Below, in pieces: positions 20,176-29,207 of a DNA stretch of 64,000 nt. Both the position numbers and the translations under genes were made by a program. This DNA is from Pseudomonas sp. PDM16 (GTDB lineage: Bacteria; Pseudomonadota; Gammaproteobacteria; Pseudomonadales; Pseudomonadaceae), in contig NZ_JACVAM010000009.1 of assembly GCF_014851865.1 (NCBI RefSeq), forward strand, positions 40,797-104,796. The letters run 5' to 3'. Numbering within the stretch: the first letter of the stretch is position 1; each line of letters starts with the position of its first letter. The notes below the pieces were generated by a model that saw only the letters and a list, made by a program, of their open reading frames with translations, was not told the DNA's origin and did no database searches.

Positions 20176-21285
20176 ATGATCGAGCCGCTGAACCCCGAAC
20201 AGCTGCGCAGCTTCACTCCGCTCAATGTGCTTTCCGAGCAACAATGGCGCGAACTGCGCCACCAGCTGGTGCCTCAGCCGCTGCTGGCTGGCCAGTTGTT
20301 GTTCCGCCATGGCGATCAGGCCCGCACTACATATTACCTGCTGTCCGGAGAGATCCTGCTGCGTGACGCGGAGGGCCATGAAGAGCGCCTGCAGGTCGGT
20401 AGCGAGGCCAGCTGCCACCCGCTGTCACCGACCCTGCCGCGCCAGCATGAGGCGCGAGCACTGACTGACGTCAGCGTGCTGGCGCTGGACAGCGCCAATC
20501 TCAGTCGTCTGTTGACCTGGCGTCTGGCGTATCAGGACCTGTTGCTCGACCTGGGCAGCAACGGGGATGATGTCGAATGGCTGGAGCGCCTGCTGGAAAA
20601 CCCCCTGTTCACCAAGGTGCCACCCGCGAACGTGCGCGCCATGCTCGATCGGCTGCGCCCCATCGACCTGCCTGCCGGTAGCCGAGTTCTGGTGGAAGGA
20701 GAGGGTGGCGACTGCTGCTATTTCCTCAAGAGTGGACGTGCTGAGGTGTTTCGCGAAGGCGAAGGCAGTCGCCAGGTATTAGCGGAGCTGGACGTCGGCG
20801 CCTGCTTCGGCGAGGAGGCCTTGCTCTCCGACCAGCCGCGCAACGCCACGGTGACGCTGATTGAGCCGGGCGTGGTCATGCGTCTGGATCGCCAGGACTT
20901 CTTCGCGCTGCTCAAGGCGCCCGTGGTCGACGAGGTGTCTTTCGGCGAGGCGGCTCGCCTGCTGTCTTCCGGTGCCCAGTGGCTGGATGTGCGGCTCCAG
21001 GAAGAATACGAACGGGCTCATGCCCAGCAGGCATTGAACATGCCCTTGCATCTGCTGCGTTTGAAGCTGCGCCTGCTGGACAAGGAGCGCACCTACCTGT
21101 GTTACTGCGACAGCGGCAAGCGTAGCGCCAGTGCCGTGTTCCTCCTGTCTCAGCTGGGCTTCAAGGCCTATGCGTTGCGTGATGGACTGGATTCCCTGCC
21201 GGCGGTGCAGCGAGCCGGCCTGCTGTGCGAGAGTGGTTCGGGCTATCTGGCCCGCTCCGGCGGTCGCACCGAGCGCAGCAGCTAG
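20176..21285 (+). CDS. tandem cNMP-binding domains fused to a rhodanese domain
   Basis: 369 residues. Residues about 10-125 form a degenerate cyclic-nucleotide-binding domain. Residues about 140-255 form a second one that keeps the phosphate-binding cassette (CFGEEALLSDQPRNATV). Residues about 260-360 are a rhodanese domain (AQWLDVRLQEEYERAHAQQA) with an active-site loop CDSGKRS in which Cys is the sulfur carrier. No DNA-binding domain is present, so it is not a Crp-type regulator. ATG at 20176 is chosen to follow the desulfhydrase. Its stop overlaps that of the convergent DUF1853 gene in a shared CTAG. Confidence 0.88.
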   Translation: MIEPLNPEQLRSFTPLNVLSEQQWRELRHQLVPQPLLAGQLLFRHGDQARTTYYLLSGEILLRDAEGHEERLQVGSEASCHPLSPTLPRQHEARALTDVSVLALDSANLSRLLTWRLAYQDLLLDLGSNGDDVEWLERLLENPLFTKVPPANVRAMLDRLRPIDLPAGSRVLVEGEGGDCCYFLKSGRAEVFREGEGSRQVLAELDVGACFGEEALLSDQPRNATVTLIEPGVVMRLDRQDFFALLKAPVVDEVSFGEAARLLSSGAQWLDVRLQEEYERAHAQQALNMPLHLLRLKLRLLDKERTYLCYCDSGKRSASAVFLLSQLGFKAYALRDGLDSLPAVQRAGLLCESGSGYLARSGGRTERSS

Positions 21286-22220
21286 GGCTGTTCCGGAGGG
21301 CGGCGCGGCCAGTGGTCATTGACCAGAAACAGCCGCTCGCGCTCCAGCCAGTCTCCTTGCGCATCCTGTTCCAGGCGTACCAGCAATTGCGCCGGTGCTG
21401 CTGCGTCCAGTTGAGCCATCCAGTTTCGAAACTGCTCGCCTGTCCAGAGGTGCTCGGTCGGCAGCAGCGCGGGCGGGAGCCAGGCAGGGCGGGGTAGGGG
21501 TTGCCAGTGCTGGTCAGGCACCATTCGGCGCTGCCAGTCACGCAGGCGTAACCAGTGGCCTCGCAGGTGCTGCGGGTGATTCCCATCCGGGGCGGAGCAA
21601 CTGTCCGGCCAGGGATAGAACAAGTAACCACCCAGCCAGGCCGAGGCGCGGGGTTTCTCCGTGGCCAGTTCGGCCATTGCCATCCGGGCCTCCTGGGTGG
21701 ACGACAGCGGCAGCTGATGCTGCTCGAGATGATCCAGCTTGAGTCCCAGGCGGTCCTCGCTGGCGGGCCCCAGCCAATGGGTGGTCAGTTCACCCGGTCC
21801 ATGCTCCGGCCCCAGGTAGAGTTTGAATGCCTGCTCCAGGTGGTGCAGGCCGTCGTCGTCGCGCACCAACAGATCCAGCTCGCCCAGTGTCTGGCCGTTG
21901 CGACGTACCGGCAGGTTGGCCGCCAGCAGCTGCACATCGGGGGCCGCCTGCAGGGCGAACTGCCAGAGCCGCTCGTAATAGTGGCCGAGGCGGCTGGAGC
22001 CGTTGGCCAGGTGCCGCTGTAGCGTGCTGCTACTGGCTTCCTGCTGAAGGAGCCAGCTCGCCAGGCGCTGCGGCTCGCTTAGCCAGATACTGGCCGCCAG
22101 GGGATGGCGCAGCGGCAGGTTGCCGGCCGCGAGCAGCGGAGGGGAGAGCAGTGCCCAGGCCAGGTCGCGTACCTGAGGCTGGCGCAGATGCCCCAGCAGG
22201 TCATCCAGTGGCAGATTCAT
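21282..22220 (-). CDS. DUF1853 family protein
   Basis: 312 residues. The features are those of the DUF1853 family of gammaproteobacteria: an N-terminal VRDLAWALLSPPLLAA, a central LGELDLLVRDDDGLHHLEQA with a nuclease-like acidic pattern, KLYLGPEHGPGELTTHWLGP, and AWLGGYLFYPW. The acidic residues around E-x-D and the later Glu recall the PD-(D/E)xK fold, but that is my inference. The start at 22220 is taken from the family-like N-terminus MNLPLDDLLG. It is divergent from nadK across 84 bp. Confidence 0.82.
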   Translation of the reverse strand: MNLPLDDLLGHLRQPQVRDLAWALLSPPLLAAGNLPLRHPLAASIWLSEPQRLASWLLQQEASSSTLQRHLANGSSRLGHYYERLWQFALQAAPDVQLLAANLPVRRNGQTLGELDLLVRDDDGLHHLEQAFKLYLGPEHGPGELTTHWLGPASEDRLGLKLDHLEQHQLPLSSTQEARMAMAELATEKPRASAWLGGYLFYPWPDSCSAPDGNHPQHLRGHWLRLRDWQRRMVPDQHWQPLPRPAWLPPALLPTEHLWTGEQFRNWMAQLDAAAPAQLLVRLEQDAQGDWLERERLFLVNDHWPRRPPEQP

Positions 22221-22304
22221 TGGCCGAGCATAGCCGAGGCGGTTTGCTGCAGTTAGCGCCTTTCGCCCATAATCCGGGCAATCATCCCCGTTGCAGAGCG
22301 CCCC

Positions 22305-23192
<888 letters not shown>

Positions 23193-23193
23193 G

Positions 23194-24168
23194 ATGCTCC
23201 TCGATCCGGCGCGCGGCTATGATCTGATCGGCGACGTGCACGGCTGCTCGAGCAGCCTGGCACGCCTGCTCGAGCAGATGGGCTACCGCCGCGAGGGGGG
23301 CGTCTGGCGCCATCCGCGGCGCATGGCGCTGTTTCTGGGCGACATCATCGATCGTGGCCCGCGTATCCGCGAGGCCCTGCACCTGGTGCACGACATGGTC
23401 GAGGCTGGCCAGGCCCTGTGCATCATGGGCAATCACGAATACAACGCATTGGGCTGGTACACCGAGGCACCGCCGAACAGCGAACGGCGCCATGTACGCG
23501 AGCACACGCCACGCCACGAGCGACTGCTGCAGCAGACGTTCCGCCAGCTCGAGAACCATCCGAGCGACTGGCACGATTTCCTCGACTGGTTCCAGCAGAT
23601 GCCACTGTTCATCGATGCCGGGCGCTTCCGCTTGGTCCATGCGTGCTGGGACGACAGCCTGATCGACATACTCCGGCGTGATTTTCCGGATGGCCGTGTC
23701 GACCGTGACTTCGTGGTGGCCTCGGCAGTGCCGGGGAGTTTTGCCAACCGGGTGTTCGAACGCCTGCTGCGCGGTACCGATCTGCGCCTGCCGCATGGCC
23801 TGACCCAGACCAGCGAAGAGGGCTTCACCCGTGCCTACTTCCGTACCAAGTTCTGGGAAGACGACCCGCAGACCTACGGCGATGTGGTGTTCCAGCCCGA
23901 TGCGCTGCCGGAGAGCGTGGCCAGCCTGCCGCTGACGCCCACCGACAAGGGCCGCCTGCTGCAGTACGGCCTGGACGAGCCCATGCTGTTCGTCGGTCAC
24001 TACTGGCGGCGCGGTCGCCCGGCGCCGATCCGGCCCAACCTGGCCTGCCTCGACTACAGCGCGGTGATGTACGGCAAGCTGGTGGCCTATCGGTTGGACG
24101 ACGAGATGCAGATCGATCCCCATAAGTTCGTATGGATCGAAGTGGAACGTCCGGAGGCACCGCAATGA
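23194..24168 (+). CDS. calcineurin-like metallophosphoesterase (PPP type)
   Basis: 324 residues. It has the metal-binding motifs of the serine/threonine phosphatase and symmetrical Ap4A hydrolase group: YDLIGDVHGCSS near residue 8, ALFLGDIIDRGPR near residue 46 and IMGNHEYNALG near residue 77, with later His residues in RLVHACWD and FVGHYW. The substrate could be a phosphoprotein or a dinucleoside polyphosphate; this cannot be decided from sequence. It is translationally linked to nadK (1 bp apart) and overlaps the rhomboid gene by 4 bp. Confidence 0.88.
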   Translation: MLLDPARGYDLIGDVHGCSSSLARLLEQMGYRREGGVWRHPRRMALFLGDIIDRGPRIREALHLVHDMVEAGQALCIMGNHEYNALGWYTEAPPNSERRHVREHTPRHERLLQQTFRQLENHPSDWHDFLDWFQQMPLFIDAGRFRLVHACWDDSLIDILRRDFPDGRVDRDFVVASAVPGSFANRVFERLLRGTDLRLPHGLTQTSEEGFTRAYFRTKFWEDDPQTYGDVVFQPDALPESVASLPLTPTDKGRLLQYGLDEPMLFVGHYWRRGRPAPIRPNLACLDYSAVMYGKLVAYRLDDEMQIDPHKFVWIEVERPEAPQ

Positions 24169-25025
24169 GCCGGGTAGAGGCGCTGCGGCGCCCGCTGCAG
24201 GAGGATCTCGGCGGCTTCGTGTCCCTGTTGCGCCGCCTGCAGGTACCGCATCGGGTCAGCGAGGAGCGCGACGCCCAGGTGCTCTGGGTGCCAGCTGGGC
24301 CGCTGGCGGAGCAGGTGCAGGCGCTGTACCTGCGTTACCCGCAGGGGGCCGGTGAAGCGGAGGTGCCGACGCCCGCTCGGCCGGCTAGACCGGGCTTTGC
24401 CGAACAGATGCGTGCCAGTTGGATGACCTCGCTGGTATTGCTGATGACGTTGGCGATCGCCTTGGTCACGCAACTGGGCGATAGCTTTGAGGGCTTACGC
24501 TGGCTGACCTTCCAGGATTTCCAGGTTCGCGGCGAGTACCTCTACTTCCAGCCTTGGCTGGCCAGCCTGGAGGCAGGGCAGTGGTGGCGCCTGGTAACGC
24601 CCATGCTGATTCACTTCGGCGTTCTGCACCTGGCGATGAACAGTCTCTGGTACTGGGAGCTGGGAAGGCGCATCGAACACCGCCAGGGGCGTCTTGCCCT
24701 ATTGGCGTTGACGCTGATATTCGGCCTGTTGTCCAACTTCGCCCAGTTCTGGTTTGGCGGGCCGTCGCTGTTCGGCGGCCTCTCCGGCGTGCTCTATGGT
24801 CTGCTCGGCTACTGCTGGATCTTCCAGCTGCTGGCGCCGACACCGGCTTACCAGCTACCGAAAGGTGTGCTGGGCATGATGCTGGTGTGGCTGCTGGTCT
24901 GCCTGAGCGGAATCATCGATACCCTGGGCATCGGCTCCATCGCCAATGCCGCTCATGTCGGTGGCCTCACCGCCGGTTGCGCCTTCGGCCTGATCGGCGG
25001 TGCGCTGGCGCGTGTGCGCCGGTAA
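24165..25025 (+). CDS. rhomboid family intramembrane serine protease
   Basis: 286 residues: about 80 soluble residues, then six membrane helices. The catalytic Ser207 lies in GGLSGVLYG and His264 in ANAAHVGGL, the dyad of GlpG-like proteases, with HFGVLHLAMNSLWYWELG also matching the family. The N-terminal part resembles the cytoplasmic domain of GlpG. It cleaves membrane helices of substrates that are not known here. Its ATG overlaps the phosphoesterase stop (ATGA). Confidence 0.92.
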   Translation: MSRVEALRRPLQEDLGGFVSLLRRLQVPHRVSEERDAQVLWVPAGPLAEQVQALYLRYPQGAGEAEVPTPARPARPGFAEQMRASWMTSLVLLMTLAIALVTQLGDSFEGLRWLTFQDFQVRGEYLYFQPWLASLEAGQWWRLVTPMLIHFGVLHLAMNSLWYWELGRRIEHRQGRLALLALTLIFGLLSNFAQFWFGGPSLFGGLSGVLYGLLGYCWIFQLLAPTPAYQLPKGVLGMMLVWLLVCLSGIIDTLGIGSIANAAHVGGLTAGCAFGLIGGALARVRR

Positions 25026-25064
25026 ACTGCCCACCTGTTTAGCTGCCCGCTGTTGGAGTCTGCA

Positions 25065-25337
25065 ATGTCGTCCTTTGCCGAAATGATCGAGAACATCACC
25101 CCCGATATCTACCAGAGCCTCAAGTTGGCCGTGGAGATCGGCAAGTGGCCCGATGGCCGCAAGCTCTCTCAGGAGCAGAAGGAACTGTCGCTGCAGGCGA
25201 TGATCGCCTGGGAGATCCAGAACCTGCCAGAGGAAGAGCGCACTGGCTACATGGGCACCTCGGAGTGCGGTTCCAAGTCCGAGCCGATTCCCAACCTGCT
25301 GTACACCTCGGTAGGCAGCAAGGATTCCCTGCACTGA
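25065..25337 (+). CDS. DUF1315 / YeaC family protein
   Basis: 90 residues. It has the typical YeaC features: FAEMIENITPDIYQSLKLAV, WPDGRKLSQEQKEL, and MIAWEIQNLPEEERTGYM. ATG at 25065 is selected for its GGAG site; the frame can begin at a TTG four codons earlier. The stop overlaps the ATG of the DUF2797 gene (TGATG), so both are translated together. The function is unknown. Confidence 0.9.
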   Translation: MSSFAEMIENITPDIYQSLKLAVEIGKWPDGRKLSQEQKELSLQAMIAWEIQNLPEEERTGYMGTSECGSKSEPIPNLLYTSVGSKDSLH

Positions 25338-26164
25338 TGATTGAGCTGGCCCGTGGCTCCCTGAGCAAGATGAAGGCGCAGCTCGGTGCGCCCGTGCAGT
25401 ACGCCTTTCGCCTGGGTGATGAGGAAGTACCGGTCAACCCACTGATCGGCAAGACCCTGCGCCTGGAGTACCTCGGTGCGATCCATTGCAGCCATTGCGG
25501 TCGCAAGACCAAAACCAGCTTCAGCCAGGGCTATTGCTACCCGTGCATGCAGAAACTGGCGCAGTGCGACATCTGCATCATGAGCCCCGAGCGCTGCCAC
25601 TATGACGCCGGCACCTGCCGCGAGCCGGGTTGGGGCGAGCAGTTCTGCATGACCGATCATGTGGTGTACCTGGCCAACTCGTCCGGGGTGAAGGTCGGCA
25701 TTACCCGCGCCACGCAGATTCCTACGCGCTGGGTCGACCAGGGCGCGACCCAGGCGCTGCCGATCATGCGTGTTGCCACGCGCCAGCAGTCCGGCTTCGT
25801 CGAAGACTTGCTGCGCAGCCAGGTGGCGGACAAGACTAACTGGCGCGCGCTGCTGAAAAGTGATGCCACGCCGGTCGACCTGCTGGCCATCCGCGATCAG
25901 ATTCTCGACGCCTGCGCCGACGGCATGCACGCCTTGCAGCAGCGCTTCGGCATCCAGGCCGTGCAGCCGCTCAGCGAGCAGCCGGTGGTGCAGATCAGCT
26001 ACCCGATCGAGGCCTATCCGGCGAAGATCACCAGCTTCAACCTGGACAAGAACCCGCTGGTGGAAGGCACCTTGCTCGGCATCAAGGGTCAGTACCTGAT
26101 GTTCGACACCGGGGTCATCAACATCCGCAAGTACACCGCCTACCAGCTGGCCGTGCATCACTGA
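25337..26164 (+). CDS. DUF2797 family protein with Cys-rich metal-binding segment
   Basis: 275 residues. A zinc-ribbon-like region contains CSHCGRKTKTSF, then CYPCMQKLAQCDICIM and CHYDAGTCREP, followed by a GIY-YIG-like stretch (VVYLANSSGVKVGITRATQI), as is usual for DUF2797. The GIY-YIG similarity suggests nucleic-acid handling, without proof. It is coupled to the YeaC gene by a one-base overlap and lies 58 bp before pepN. Confidence 0.88.
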   Translation: MIELARGSLSKMKAQLGAPVQYAFRLGDEEVPVNPLIGKTLRLEYLGAIHCSHCGRKTKTSFSQGYCYPCMQKLAQCDICIMSPERCHYDAGTCREPGWGEQFCMTDHVVYLANSSGVKVGITRATQIPTRWVDQGATQALPIMRVATRQQSGFVEDLLRSQVADKTNWRALLKSDATPVDLLAIRDQILDACADGMHALQQRFGIQAVQPLSEQPVVQISYPIEAYPAKITSFNLDKNPLVEGTLLGIKGQYLMFDTGVINIRKYTAYQLAVHH

Positions 26165-26222
26165 TCAGCGAACTCATCGTCAAAGGGCCGCACCGCCGGC
26201 CCTAACACAAGGGCCACAAGCC

Positions 26223-28880
26223 ATGCGTACCGAACAGCCGAAAATGATCTACCTCAAGGACTATCAGGCGCCGGACTACCTGATCGACGAGACTCATCTG
26301 ACCTTCGAGCTGTACGAGGACCACACCCTGGTTCACGCGCAACTGGTGATGCGCCGCAACCCAGCGCTGAGCGCCGACCTTCCACCGCTGGTGCTGGACG
26401 GCCAGCAACTGGAGCTGATCAGCGTGGCGCTGGACGACCGCGAGCTTGCCGCCTCTGATTACCAGCTCAGTGACAGCCACCTAACCCTGCAGCCAACCCA
26501 GGCCAGCTTCGTCATCGACAGCAGCGTGCGCATCCACCCGGAAAGCAACACCGCGCTGGAAGGGCTGTACAAGTCCAGCGGCATGTTCTGCACCCAGTGC
26601 GAAGCCGAAGGCTTCCGCAAGATCACCTACTACCTTGACCGCCCGGACGTGATGAGCAAGTTCACCACGACCCTCAGCGCCGAGCAGCACAGCTATCCGG
26701 TGCTGCTCTCCAACGGCAACCCGATTGCCAGCGGCAGCGAAGGTGATGGCCGCCACTGGGCGACCTGGGAAGACCCGTTCATGAAACCGGCTTACCTGTT
26801 CGCCCTGGTCGCCGGCGACCTCTGGTGCGTGGAAGACACCTTCACCACCATGAGCGCACGCGAAGTGACCCTGCGCATCTACGTCGAGCCGGAGAACATC
26901 GACAAGGTGCAGCACGGCATGAACAGCCTGAAGAAGTCGATGAAGTGGGACGAGGAGGTGTACGGCCGCGAGTACGACCTGGACATCTTCATGATCGTTG
27001 CGGTCAACGACTTCAACATGGGCGCCATGGAGAACAAGGGCCTCAACATCTTCAACTCCAGCTGCGTGCTGGCCCGTGCTGAAACCGCCACCGACGCTGC
27101 CCACCAGCGCGTCGAGGCGGTGGTCGCTCACGAATACTTCCATAACTGGTCGGGCAACCGCGTGACCTGCCGCGACTGGTTCCAGCTGTCGCTCAAGGAA
27201 GGCTTCACCGTGTTCCGCGATGCCGAGTTCAGCGCCGACATGAACTCGCGCACGGTCAAGCGCATCGAGGACGTGGCCTACCTGCGTACTCACCAGTTCG
27301 CCGAGGATGCCGGCCCGATGGCTCATCCGGTGCGCCCGGATGCGTACATGGAAATCTCCAACTTCTATACCCTGACCATCTACGAGAAGGGTTCCGAAGT
27401 GCTGCGCATGATCCACACCCTGCTCGGGCCGCAGCTGTTCCGCAAGGGCTCCGACCTGTACTTCCAGCGTCATGACGGCCAGGCGGTGACCTGCGACGAT
27501 TTCGTCAAGGCCATGGAGGATGCCAGCGGCCAGGACCTGACCCAGTTCAAACGCTGGTACACCCAGGCCGGTACGCCGCGCCTGGAGGTCAGCGAGAGCT
27601 ACGATGCGGCCGCCAACACCTATCGTCTGCAATTGCGCCAAAGCTGCCCGGCCACGCCGGGACAGAGTGAGAAGTTGCCCTTCGTCATCCCGTTGGAACT
27701 GGCCCTGCTCGACGCCCAGGGTCGCGAGCTGCCGCTTCAATTGGTCGGCGAGGACAAGCCGGTCGGTCGCACCCGGGTGCTGCAGGTGACCCAGGCCGAG
27801 CAGGCATTCACCTTCGTCAATATCGAAGCCAAGCCGCTGCCGTCGCTGCTGCGCGGATTCAGTGCACCGGTCAAGCTGAGCTTCCCTTACAGCCGCGACC
27901 AGCTGATGTTCCTCATGCAGCACGATAGCGACGGCTTCAACCGCTGGGAAGCCGGCCAGCAGCTGTCCGTGCAGGTGCTGCAGGAGCTGATCGCCCAGCA
28001 TCAGCGTGGCGAGGCATTGGTGCTGGATCAGCGCCTGGTCACTGCGCTGCGCAGCGTGCTGGAGAACGAGTCGCTGGACCAGGCGATGGTCGCCGAGATG
28101 CTCTCGTTGCCGGGCGAGGCCTACCTTACCGAGATCAGCGAAGTAGCCGATGTCGATGCCATTCACGCTGCCCGCGAGTTTGCTCGTATGCAACTGGCCG
28201 AAGCGCTGTTCGAGCCGCTGTGGAAGCGCTACCAGGCCAACCGCGAGTTGTCGCGCAGCACGCCGTACGTGGCCGAATCCCGTCACTTTGCCCGTCGCAG
28301 CCTGCAGAACATCGCGCTGTCCTACCTGACGCTCACCGGCAAGCCGGAGGTGCTGGCCGCGACCCTGGAGCAGTACGAAGCATGTGACAACATGACCGAG
28401 CGCCTGACCGCGCTGGCGGTGCTGGTCAATTCGTCCTTCGAGGCGGAGCGGGCCAAGGCGCTGGAAGCCTTCGCCGAGCACTTCAAGGACAACGCGCTGG
28501 TGATGGACCAGTGGTTCAGCGTACAGGCCGCCAGCACCTTGCCGGACGGTCTGGCCCGCGTGCAGGCGCTGATGCAGCACCCGGCCTTCACCCTGAAGAA
28601 CCCGAACAAGGTACGCGCGCTGATCGGTGCCTTCGCTGGGCAGAACCTGATCAACTTCCACGCGGCCGACGGCAGCGGTTATCGCTTCCTCGCCGACCAG
28701 GTGATCAGCCTGAATGCCTCCAACCCGCAGATCGCTTCGCGTCAGCTCGGGCCGTTGACCCGGTGGCGCAAGTACGACACGCAGCGCCAGGCGCTGATGC
28801 GCGGCGAGCTGGAGCGCATCCTCGCCTCCGGGGAGCTGTCGAGCGATGTGTTCGAGGTGGTCAGCAAGAGCCTGGCCTGA
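26223..28880 (+). CDS. pepN: aminopeptidase N
   Basis: 885 residues, M1 family zinc metalloprotease that removes N-terminal residues from peptides. The GAMEN motif appears as MGAMENKGLNIF. The zinc site is His303-Glu304-x-x-His307 in VAHEYFHNWSGNR plus Glu326 in SLKEGFTVFRD. The length and C-terminal helical region match E. coli PepN. A clear terminator follows. An AGGGCC-GGCCCT pair just upstream (about 26183-26202) has no T-run and is not called. Confidence 0.97.
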   Translation: MRTEQPKMIYLKDYQAPDYLIDETHLTFELYEDHTLVHAQLVMRRNPALSADLPPLVLDGQQLELISVALDDRELAASDYQLSDSHLTLQPTQASFVIDSSVRIHPESNTALEGLYKSSGMFCTQCEAEGFRKITYYLDRPDVMSKFTTTLSAEQHSYPVLLSNGNPIASGSEGDGRHWATWEDPFMKPAYLFALVAGDLWCVEDTFTTMSAREVTLRIYVEPENIDKVQHGMNSLKKSMKWDEEVYGREYDLDIFMIVAVNDFNMGAMENKGLNIFNSSCVLARAETATDAAHQRVEAVVAHEYFHNWSGNRVTCRDWFQLSLKEGFTVFRDAEFSADMNSRTVKRIEDVAYLRTHQFAEDAGPMAHPVRPDAYMEISNFYTLTIYEKGSEVLRMIHTLLGPQLFRKGSDLYFQRHDGQAVTCDDFVKAMEDASGQDLTQFKRWYTQAGTPRLEVSESYDAAANTYRLQLRQSCPATPGQSEKLPFVIPLELALLDAQGRELPLQLVGEDKPVGRTRVLQVTQAEQAFTFVNIEAKPLPSLLRGFSAPVKLSFPYSRDQLMFLMQHDSDGFNRWEAGQQLSVQVLQELIAQHQRGEALVLDQRLVTALRSVLENESLDQAMVAEMLSLPGEAYLTEISEVADVDAIHAAREFARMQLAEALFEPLWKRYQANRELSRSTPYVAESRHFARRSLQNIALSYLTLTGKPEVLAATLEQYEACDNMTERLTALAVLVNSSFEAERAKALEAFAEHFKDNALVMDQWFSVQAASTLPDGLARVQALMQHPAFTLKNPNKVRALIGAFAGQNLINFHAADGSGYRFLADQVISLNASNPQIASRQLGPLTRWRKYDTQRQALMRGELERILASGELSSDVFEVVSKSLA

Positions 28881-28889
28881 TGCTCGCCA

Positions 28890-28925
28890 GGGTGTTACCG
28901 AGCGCTTGCTTGGTAGCACCCTTTG
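28890..28925 (+). terminator. rho-independent terminator after pepN
   Basis: Stem GGGTG-T-TACC / GGTA-G-CACCC with a 12-base loop and a CTTTGTT tail, 9 bp after the stop. Confidence 0.8.
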
Positions 28926-29207
28926 TTACCTCTCGTTTCCTTTTCTCCAGATCGATTCGCGCATCCTTCACCTAGGCCGTTTCCGGCTGAATGGGCCTTT
29001 CTAGAGCGGGCAAATCCACAATGCTGGATGGCGCCAGGCATGCGACAAATTCGGACATCATCAGGCGACATCGGCCATATTCGGGACTGTCGTACCTGTC
29101 AGGAAAAAAAACCGCATTCTGGTACTGTTTTTGAATGGATCGTCCTGATCAGGCCGGTCCTTCCGGCAGACGGACATAACAAGAACAACCCATCCATGGA
29201 GTTGCCG
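28926..29207. other. leader and promoter region of the DUF1302 cluster
   Basis: No gene is seen. Two similar boxes, ATTCGGAC at 29049-29056 and ATTCGGGAC at 29079-29087, lie about 30 bp apart in the same direction and could be an activator site for the downstream cluster. A GGAAAAAAAACC stretch follows at about 29101. The frame reading through this region from 28923 has no coding character before 29208. Confidence 0.35.

Noticed and set aside
26183..26202. AGGGCC-GGCCCT hairpin before pepN as a terminator
   Set aside because: Only 6 bp of stem and no T-run after it.
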